From Labrenzia sp. R4_2 (GTDB lineage Bacteria; Pseudomonadota; Alphaproteobacteria; Rhizobiales; Stappiaceae): a stretch of DNA of 64,000 bases. The stretch covers positions 1 to 64,000 of the forward strand of contig NZ_JAGHRJ010000013.1 of the NCBI RefSeq assembly GCF_017743865.1. Reading direction: 5' to 3'. The position numbers and the translations under genes were made by a program. The notes under the pieces are model-generated. The model saw only the letters and a program-made list of their open reading frames with translations, did not search any database and was not told the DNA's origin. Shown piece by piece: positions 17,217 to 24,109 of the stretch (position 1 is its first letter; each line of letters starts with the position of its first letter).

Positions 17217-17292
17217 GCTCGTCACTTTTTGAATCTGAGGTTCGTTCTGAGCAGGCTGGAAACTGAGACGAACTTCAGATTCAGTGACGAGC
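17217..17292. repeat. Near-perfect inverted repeat, ~25 bp arms
   Basis: GCTCGTCACT plus GAATCTGAGGTTCGT on the left pairs with the right arm 17268-17292 with one mismatch and a 4-base T insertion. The 22-base centre is free of pairing. It starts 13 bases after the previous inverted repeat and has the same architecture. Confidence 0.7.
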
Positions 17293-17531
17293 CCTCCACA
17301 GTCGCTGGCGTTGTTCAAGGCGCGGTGGCAACTGCCTGCCGCCGTCTCGCCCGGATCCTTGTCCGGTGCGCGGATCGTTACCCCGCCGCCCCAGACCAGC
17401 CCGGCCTGCTCCCTTCCAAGGGACGGTCCCCCGGAAAGCCTAAGTGAGCAGGCACGCAAGAAGTATACGTGCAGGGGACGGGGGCGTGGATAAGATTTCT
17501 GTGTGTCAGGAGGCAGCTTCTCCGTCTCCGC

Positions 17532-18060
17532 TGTCCTGGACTTGATCCGGGACCTGTTTATCCAGCGTTGGTCTCTGACCTGGGTAGTTTATCCGAGATC
17601 TGATCCGGAGCGGCTTCCCCTTGGTCCCGGCTCGGTGGCCGGGACAGCGCAGAAGGAACTGCCTCACCACATCCTCTGACGTCATCCCCGACTTGAAGAG
17701 CCTGTCCCCGACATGATCGGGGAGGTAATCCATGCCATTATTTGCCCACCCGATCTGTGCTTGTGACGAGGGAACGTTTTGGATCCTCGAGTCAAGCCCG
17801 AGGATGACGGAGTGGGTGGGGAGGCCTTACCACACGCTCAGCCGTCACCCCGGACCAGATCCGGGGCCTACTCGTTTCCAGAGCGAATGAGAAAGGGGAC
17901 CGCGTTGTAACAACTTCTGCAGTCATCCGCGCCCTGTGCGGGGATCCATTTGCTGCCTTCGCCCAAGGAAGGGGGAAGGGTTAGGCGGGCCACGCTTTAA
18001 AGAACTCCCATCTAGCCGGTGGGAACCGATGCATTGGATCCCCGCGCAAGGCGGGGACGA
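17532..18060. repeat. Cluster of short palindromic repeats (GTCATCCCCG type)
   Basis: At least six related palindromes occur: about 17532-17552, 17625-17646, 17705-17723, 17783-17805, 17848-17866, 17922-17947 and 18036-18060. Each has arms of 6-9 bp built on ATCCCCGG or ATCCTCG and a loop of about five bases (CTTGA, CATGA, CCAGA, GCAAG). Flanks such as GTCATCC and GGATCC recur. They match the element at 124-146 and the dispersed palindromes typical of alphaproteobacterial genomes. No coding frame is supported across the cluster. Confidence 0.65.
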
Positions 18061-18074
18061 CCACTGAGGGAGTG

Positions 18075-21000
18075 TTACCGCCCCGGCCGCCCGCTCTTCT
18101 TCGGTCGGCCGCGCCGTTTTTTCTCGTCGACCGGATCCTCATAGGATCCAACGCCGATCTTGCCGCGCGGGGTGTGATGCGGGGCATCTTCGGCCGAGAT
18201 AATGGGCGTCGGTTTCTGCGGCAGCGGGCCCTTGGGCATGGGCACCTCGGTCCGCGCGTTAGTCATTTCGTCCAGGTTTGGTTTTCGGGGTCTGCTTGAT
18301 CCGCTCACGCTCGTACCGGCCTGACGGCCTGAGCTCCGCGAGGGCGCGCCATCAGGCGCGGCGCCTGTTCGGCTTGCGGGCCCCTGGCCCGAATTCTTTT
18401 CCCTTGCTGCTTTGGCCCGGTCCTTTGTCGTTTCCTTCTTCTTGCCGCTGGCGCCTTCCTTGGTGCCGCCGGCGCCGAATTTCTTGTCGCCCTTGTAGCC
18501 GCCGGTGGCCCCGGCCACGTCCGATTGCCGGGCCATGGCGTCGTCGGCGACGGCCAGTTCGGTTTCCTGCAGGCGCTTGATCTCGTCGCGCAGGCGAGCC
18601 GCTGTCTCGAAATCGAGATCGGCGGCGGCATCGCGCATCTGTTTTTCCAGATCGGAGATGTGGGCCGCCAGATTGTGGCCGACCAGCGAGCCTTCCTCGG
18701 CGAACCCGGCATCGACCGTGACGTGGTCCTGCTCGTAGACGCTTTCCAGAATGTCGCCGATGGAACGCTTGACGCTCTCCGGTGTAATGCCGTGCTCGGC
18801 GTTGTAGGCGAGCTGCTTGTCGCGGCGGCGGTTGGTCTCCGCGATCGCCCGCTCCATGGAGCCGGTCATCTGGTCGGCGTAGAGGATCACCTTGCCGTCG
18901 ACGTTCCGCGCCGCGCGGCCGATGGTCTGGATCAGCGAGGTTTCGGAGCGCAGGAAGCCTTCCTTGTCCGCATCGAGGATCGCGACCAGCGCACATTCGG
19001 GAATGTCGAGGCCCTCGCGCAACAGGTTGATGCCGACCAGCACGTCGAACGCGCCGAGGCGCAGATCCCGGATGATCTCGATCCGCTCCAGCGTGTCGAT
19101 GTCGGAGTGCATGTAGCGCACACGCACGCCGTTTTCATGCAGGTATTCGGTGAGATCCTCGGCCATGCGCTTGGTCAAGGTGGTGACCAGCGTGCGGTAG
19201 CCTTTTTGGGCAACCTCGCGCACCTCGCCCAGAAGATCGTCGACCTGGGAGGAGGCGGGCCGGATGTCGATCACCGGATCGACCAGCCCGGTCGGGCGGA
19301 TGACCTGTTCGGCGAAGACGCCGCCCGCCTCTTCCATTTCCCACGAGCCCGGGGTGGCCGAGACCGCAACGGATTGCGGCCGCATGGCGTTCCATTCCTC
19401 AAAGCGCAGCGGCCGGTTGTCCATGCAGGAGGGCAGACGGAAGCCGTATTCGGCCAGCGTTGCCTTGCGGCGGAAGTCGCCCCGGTACATGGCGCCGATC
19501 TGCGGAATGGTCACATGGCTCTCATCGGCGAAGACGAGGGCGTTGTCGGGCAGGTATTCGAACAGGGTGGGGGGCGGCTCGCCCGGCTTGCGGCCGGTGA
19601 GATAGCGCGAATAGTTCTCGATGCCCGCGCAGGAGCCGGTCGCCTCCAGCATTTCCAGATCGAACATGGTGCGCTGTTCCAGCCGCTGGGCTTCCAGCAG
19701 GCGGCCATGGGCGTTCAGCTCTTCCAGACGGCCCTTCAGCTCGGTCTTGATCGACTTGATGGCCTGCTGCAGCGTCGGTTTCGGCGTCACATAGTGCGAG
19801 TTGGCGTAGATCTTCACCGACTTCATGTCGCCGGATTTCTTGCCGGTCAGCGGATCGAACTCGGTGATCTGCTCGATCTCGTCGCCAAACAGGGAAATCC
19901 GCCAGGCCCGGTCCTCATAGTGCGCCGGGAACAGCTCGATCGTGTCGCCGCGCACCCGGAACGTGCCGCGTTGGAAGGCGGCGTCGTTGCGCTTGTATTG
20001 CAGGGCCACAAGATCCGCGATCAACTGGCGCTGGTCGATGCGCTCGCCAACCTCGATGGCAAAGGTCATCGCCGTATAGGTCTCGACCGAGCCGATACCG
20101 TAGATGCAGGAGACGGAGGCGACGATGATAACGTCGTCCCGCTCCAGCAGGGCGCGGGTCGCCGAGTGGCGCATCCGGTCGATCTGCTCGTTGATCGAGC
20201 TTTCCTTCTCGATGTAGGTGTCGGTGCGCGGGACGTAGGCCTCCGGCTGGTAATAGTCGTAGTAGGAGACGAAATACTCGACCGCGTTGTCCGGGAAGAA
20301 GCTCTTGAACTCGCCGTAGAGCTGGGCCGCCAGCGTCTTGTTCGGCGCCAGGATCAGCGCCGGGCGCTGGGTGCGCTGGATGACCTGCGCCATGGTGTAG
20401 GTCTTGCCCGAGCCTGTGACGCCGAGCAGAACCTGGGTTTGTTCGCCGCTGGTGACGCCCTCGACCAACTCTGCAATTGCGGTTGGCTGGTCGCCCTTGG
20501 GTTCATATTCGGAGGCCAGGTTGATCGGCACGCCGCCTTCGGATTTCGCCGGGCGCTCGGGACGGTGCGGCACCCACAGTTCGCCGTTCTTGTGCAGCGG
20601 GTTGCCGCTTTCGATCAACGCCGACAGGGCCTCGACGGTTGCGGTCGCGCCCTGGTTGCCGCCGAGCTCGCCATAACGGCCGTCGGCAGCGGATTTCTTC
20701 TTGTTGTCCTTCTTGTGCTGTTTGAGCTTGGCCTCGAGTTCCTCGGCTTCCTCCAGCGACATGTCCATGCCCGCGACAGGATTAAGGCCCCCGGCGGCCC
20801 GTTCGCGCGCTGTGTCCGCCTTGCCCATACTGGTGCCACGGGCGGATTTCGCCGGTTTTTCGAGCTTGCCCTTCGCCTTCGCGCCCTTGGGCGACAGCTT
20901 GGCCTTGCGGCCTTCCTCGACATTGGCGGCAACAGACCCGTCCCCTCCGGCTCGCTCGCGCTCCTTCGAGGAAGTCCGGGCCGTGCGCTTGGACGAACCG

Positions 21001-21230
21001 GGCGCGCCCGGTGCCAGCTCTGCGAGCTTCGACGGATCTTTGATTTTGGATTTGGAGGGGGGCGTTGGTTTCTCTGCTTCCTCGGCGATCTCAGCTGCCC
21101 AGTCGGATATGGAGCCGGAGAGGGGCGCGCCAGACAGAGGTTTTTGGGGTGCTTCGCCGAAACCCTCCGGCGTTTGCGGGGTAGGCGTTTTCGGATCGTC
21201 AGCGGAGGATTTCGGGGGGCGTTTGCTCAT
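18075..21230 (-). CDS. uvrB: Excinuclease ABC subunit B with long extensions
   Basis: UvrB verifies DNA damage with UvrA and positions UvrC for incision. The core starts near residue 245 (VPINLASEYEPKGDQPTAI). It has Walker A GVTGSGKT near 270, the beta-hairpin YYDYYQPEAYVP, DESH near 565, QTIGRAARN of motif VI, and the C-terminal UVR motif (LDFETAARLRDEIKRLQE). At about 1051 residues it is far longer than the usual 670-720: a charged, Pro/Lys/Ala-rich disordered extension precedes the core and another of about 160 residues follows UVR. Extended UvrB is known in this order. The gene looks more GC-rich than its neighbours. The start used is the ATG of MSKRPPKSS, three codons inside the open frame. 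Confidence 0.95.
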   Translation of the reverse strand: MSKRPPKSSADDPKTPTPQTPEGFGEAPQKPLSGAPLSGSISDWAAEIAEEAEKPTPPSKSKIKDPSKLAELAPGAPGSSKRTARTSSKERERAGGDGSVAANVEEGRKAKLSPKGAKAKGKLEKPAKSARGTSMGKADTARERAAGGLNPVAGMDMSLEEAEELEAKLKQHKKDNKKKSAADGRYGELGGNQGATATVEALSALIESGNPLHKNGELWVPHRPERPAKSEGGVPINLASEYEPKGDQPTAIAELVEGVTSGEQTQVLLGVTGSGKTYTMAQVIQRTQRPALILAPNKTLAAQLYGEFKSFFPDNAVEYFVSYYDYYQPEAYVPRTDTYIEKESSINEQIDRMRHSATRALLERDDVIIVASVSCIYGIGSVETYTAMTFAIEVGERIDQRQLIADLVALQYKRNDAAFQRGTFRVRGDTIELFPAHYEDRAWRISLFGDEIEQITEFDPLTGKKSGDMKSVKIYANSHYVTPKPTLQQAIKSIKTELKGRLEELNAHGRLLEAQRLEQRTMFDLEMLEATGSCAGIENYSRYLTGRKPGEPPPTLFEYLPDNALVFADESHVTIPQIGAMYRGDFRRKATLAEYGFRLPSCMDNRPLRFEEWNAMRPQSVAVSATPGSWEMEEAGGVFAEQVIRPTGLVDPVIDIRPASSQVDDLLGEVREVAQKGYRTLVTTLTKRMAEDLTEYLHENGVRVRYMHSDIDTLERIEIIRDLRLGAFDVLVGINLLREGLDIPECALVAILDADKEGFLRSETSLIQTIGRAARNVDGKVILYADQMTGSMERAIAETNRRRDKQLAYNAEHGITPESVKRSIGDILESVYEQDHVTVDAGFAEEGSLVGHNLAAHISDLEKQMRDAAADLDFETAARLRDEIKRLQETELAVADDAMARQSDVAGATGGYKGDKKFGAGGTKEGASGKKKETTKDRAKAAREKNSGQGPASRTGAAPDGAPSRSSGRQAGTSVSGSSRPRKPNLDEMTNARTEVPMPKGPLPQKPTPIISAEDAPHHTPRGKIGVGSYEDPVDEKKRRGRPKKSGRPGR

Positions 21231-21337
21231 GCGCTGCAATATGGTCCGACTCCCCGCCGGAGAAAACCCCTCCGTTGCGGCTTTGTTCCAGTTTCTCAGA
21301 CTTCTTGCCAGTCTCCTGACAGAAGGGTGTCAGGAGG

Positions 21338-22246
21338 TCATGCTTTGAATTTGTTGTTGCGGTGCCAATACAAATAATGAGGGTGCGGTCGATACACCGG
21401 ATTCTCTGGAATCCGCGCTTTCATGTCTGGGTGCAGCAAATGTGAAATATCATAATTCAGCTGGCGAGATGCCAAAATCTCGTAGTCGTCAGATAATGAG
21501 AGCAATCCGCGATCGAACATCCAATGAACTGTGCCGGACAATGCAATTCCATTCTGAACGGAGTCATTCCCACCGTCTTCGACTGGGATAATGTGGCACG
21601 CTTCGACTTCCGGGCGGCCTCCACCATTGATCAGGCGGAGCCCGGTAAACGCACATGTCCGATCATAAAGCTCTCGGATGTGTTTTCTGAACTTAGCGTC
21701 TCGGAAAGGGCGATTTATTAATTGACTAACGATATCTCGCCCGGATTCCGGCCCAATATATGGAGATTTATTTTCTTCTGAAAACCCAACAGTTGGTGCT
21801 TGGTCCGACGTCGCGTCCTTTCTTGGAGGCCACTCCTCGGGTGCCGAGAGGCCGGCGTTAATCAGTGAAACAAACTCATGTTTTTCCAGAATTCGAACAG
21901 CCTGTACCGTATATCCGCCATTCGGTTTCCCATCCGGTTTAAAAAGCTTTTTCTCGTATCCGCCATCTTCTGAGTACTCTAGAGGGCGATCAAAGTCTAA
22001 ATATGTACATGCTTGCATGTTCGCGTAGTAGTGAGTATCTTTTTCTTTGTCTTTTGAAATACTTTCAATTAGCGCGATCGCCGAGTAATACCTGCTTGGC
22101 ATACCTTTCACTGGCCCGTAGTATACAATCCAATCACCAACTGTTTGTTGGACCCGCGATAGATACTGCTTAGGAAAGTGATATTTAGTGGCTGGATCGT
22201 CGTCGTAAATGCTGTTGTGTTTATGATAGAATACTGCGTTGACCAT
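21338..22246 (-). CDS. HNH endonuclease with EVE/PUA-like N-terminal domain
   Basis: The 302-residue protein ends in an HNH_2-type nuclease: CAFTGLRL, EACHIIPVEDGG, NGIALSGTVHWMFDRGLLSL, with the three metal/catalytic residues His, Asn and His. The N-terminal 135 residues (AVFYHKHNSIYDDDP, GDWIVYYGPVKG, YYSAIALIESI) resemble the PUA/EVE superfamily that reads modified bases. This suggests a modification-dependent (type IV-like) restriction enzyme such as the EVE-HNH VcaM4I; the domain match is by eye. The gene is visibly AT-richer than uvrB and betC on either side, a sign of transfer. No methyltransferase is adjacent, as expected for type IV. Confidence 0.75.
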   Translation of the reverse strand: MVNAVFYHKHNSIYDDDPATKYHFPKQYLSRVQQTVGDWIVYYGPVKGMPSRYYSAIALIESISKDKEKDTHYYANMQACTYLDFDRPLEYSEDGGYEKKLFKPDGKPNGGYTVQAVRILEKHEFVSLINAGLSAPEEWPPRKDATSDQAPTVGFSEENKSPYIGPESGRDIVSQLINRPFRDAKFRKHIRELYDRTCAFTGLRLINGGGRPEVEACHIIPVEDGGNDSVQNGIALSGTVHWMFDRGLLSLSDDYEILASRQLNYDISHLLHPDMKARIPENPVYRPHPHYLYWHRNNKFKA

Positions 22247-22324
22247 TGTTCGATATATCTTTGAATTATCTGCGTATTCAAACTATACAAGCCTGGGTGG
22301 ATATCAATCTGAAAGTGCACCACC

Positions 22325-23842
22325 TCACTCACCTCTCGGATACCGCTGGCCTTCCTCGACTTCGTTGAGGTCCATGTGGTTGCGCATGTAGCGTTCTGAG
22401 GCTTTTTGGAGGGGCTGGTAGTCCCAGGGGAAATAGGCGCCGTTGCGCAGGGCTTCATAGACGATCCAGCGGCGGGCCTGCGATTGGCGGACTTCGCCGT
22501 CAAAGGCGGACATGTCCCATGTTTCCGAGACCTTTTTGGCATAAGCCCTGGCCGTTTCGGAATGGGCGGGATCGTTTGCAAGATTGGTCAGTTCGTTCGG
22601 GTCGTCCGCAAGGTTGAACAGCTGGGGCGGGTCTAGTTCGCAATGGATGTATTTCCAGTCCCCCTCCCGGATGCCGACCAAAGGCGCGTAGGAGGCTTCT
22701 GCGGCATATTCCATGAGAACCGGTTCGGCCCGGGCCACGCCTTTGGCCAGCGGAACGAGGCTGGTGCCGTCCGTCCAGGGCATGATCTCGCTCATGTCGA
22801 TGCCGGCAAGATCGCAGACCGTCGGCAGGACATCGAGGGTGCTGACCGGTGCGGTTTCCAGATGGGGTGACAGGTCCTTGTCGCAGATCATCAAGGGCAC
22901 GCGGGAAGACCCTTCGAAGAAGGTCATCTTGAACCACAGGCCGCGCTCGCCGAGCATATCGCCATGATCGGAAACGAAAAGGATGGTGGTGTCGTCCGCC
23001 AGATCCATGGCCTCAAGGGCAGCCAGGATTTCGCCAACCTTGTCATCGAGATAAGAGATGTTGGCGAAATAGGCCCGGCGCGAACGGCGGATGTCGTCTT
23101 CGGTGATGTCAAAGCTGCGCCAGTCATTGGCATCGAAGATGCGTTTGGAATGCGGATCGTGATCCTCATAAGCCTTGGCTGGAACCTCCGGCAACAGGTG
23201 ATCGCAGTCCTCGTAGAGATCCCAGTATTTCTTGCGGGCGACATAAGGGTCATGCGGATGGGTGAAACTGACCGTCAGACAGAAGGGCCGGTCGTATTTG
23301 CCGCGTCCGTAATCATAGATCTTTCGGATCGCCTGGAAGGCGACGTCGTCGTCATACTCCATCTGGTTGGAGATTTCCGCAACGCCGGCCCCTGTGACGG
23401 AGCCCATGTTGTGATACCACCAGTCAATCCGCTCTCCCGGCTTGCGGTAGTCCGGTGTCCAGCCGAAATCCGCCGGGTAGATGTCCGTTGTCAGGCGCTC
23501 CTCGAAGCCGTGCATTTGGTCGGGTCCCACGAAGTGCATCTTGCCCGACAGGCAAGTCGTGTAGCCCGCCCGCCGCAGATGGTGCGCGTAGGTCGGAATG
23601 TCGGATGCAAACTCTGCGGCGTTGTCATAAACGCCGGTCCTGCGAGGCAACTGACCGGACATGAAGCTGGCCCGACCCGGGGCGCACAGCGGAGAGGCCG
23701 TGTAGCTGTTTTGAAACCGGACAGAGCGCTCGGCGAGTGCCTTCAGGTTTGGGGCGTGCAGAAAATCCGCCGGGCCGTCGGGAAACAAGGTGCCGTTCAG
23801 CTGGTCGACCATCAATATCAGGATGTTTTTCTGTCCGGCCAT
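22325..23842 (-). CDS. betC: Choline-sulfatase BetC
   Basis: Hydrolyses choline-O-sulfate to choline and sulfate, feeding glycine betaine synthesis or catabolism. The 505-residue length is typical. The sulfatase signature SPLCAPGRASFMSG places the formylglycine Cys at 53; LMVDQLNG supplies metal ligands at the N-terminus, SDHGDMLGERGLW a metal-site His, and the choline-sulfatase C-terminal section (QARRWIVYEALRNGAYFPWD) is present. betI, betA and betB are not adjacent, unlike the betICBA order of Sinorhizobium. A BetI-like palindrome lies about 55 bases upstream. Confidence 0.93.
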   Translation of the reverse strand: MAGQKNILILMVDQLNGTLFPDGPADFLHAPNLKALAERSVRFQNSYTASPLCAPGRASFMSGQLPRRTGVYDNAAEFASDIPTYAHHLRRAGYTTCLSGKMHFVGPDQMHGFEERLTTDIYPADFGWTPDYRKPGERIDWWYHNMGSVTGAGVAEISNQMEYDDDVAFQAIRKIYDYGRGKYDRPFCLTVSFTHPHDPYVARKKYWDLYEDCDHLLPEVPAKAYEDHDPHSKRIFDANDWRSFDITEDDIRRSRRAYFANISYLDDKVGEILAALEAMDLADDTTILFVSDHGDMLGERGLWFKMTFFEGSSRVPLMICDKDLSPHLETAPVSTLDVLPTVCDLAGIDMSEIMPWTDGTSLVPLAKGVARAEPVLMEYAAEASYAPLVGIREGDWKYIHCELDPPQLFNLADDPNELTNLANDPAHSETARAYAKKVSETWDMSAFDGEVRQSQARRWIVYEALRNGAYFPWDYQPLQKASERYMRNHMDLNEVEEGQRYPRGE

Positions 23843-23895
23843 ATTGTTTCTCCGAGCTTACGAAAGGTCATGGAAGAAACTTGTCCGTTATTTTA

Positions 23896-23909
23896 ATTGA
23901 GTGATCAAT
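23896..23909. promoter_or_regulatory. BetI-like operator upstream of betC
   Basis: ATTGA and TCAAT form a perfect inverted repeat spaced by four bases, within AATTGAGTGATCAATCAA. BetI operators in rhizobia are TetR-type palindromes with the same half-site style. Position relative to betC fits a repressor site; the identity of the regulator is inferred, since no betI lies in the window. Confidence 0.4.
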
Positions 23910-24109
23910 CAAATCCGACCGGTGTTTGTGTCATTCGGACTCGGCGCAGCGAGTTCCAGCATCTGGGGCGAGAGCGGTGCCTGCTCAGAAATGATAGAAT
24001 TTCGTGTCGGCACGGAGGATGCTTTTGCCACCTCTCCTACTGCTTGCTTGATTTGCCGAGCATTGCGATTCCGGCGATGCGGGCATTGCAGTTATATTAG
24101 CGCAGGCGA

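Larger units (their letters stand above)
16784..17520. other. Structured non-coding region with no recognisable gene
   Basis: About 740 bases without a convincing reading frame. It contains a 10-bp stem enclosing 57 bases (16971-17047), two adjacent long imperfect hairpins (17128-17203 and 17217-17292), and GC-rich stems at 17421-17460 (GCCTGCTC ... GAGCAGGC). The density of stable inverted repeats suggests either a structured RNA or degenerate mobile sequence. I could not match it to 6S RNA, RNase P, SRP RNA or tmRNA with confidence. Confidence 0.5.

Noticed and set aside
17310..17465. Resemblance to the 3' part of 6S RNA (TTCAAGG ... CTGCCGCCGTCTCG, and CGGTCC...GGAAAGCCT)
   Set aside because: The two segments are in the wrong order relative to 6S RNA and the closing stem and centre bubble cannot be drawn; treated only as structured unknown DNA.
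18525..21377. A 950-codon plus-strand frame opposite uvrB
   Set aside because: Antisense of a high-GC gene with an obvious, complete uvrB on the other strand; the translation has no domain.
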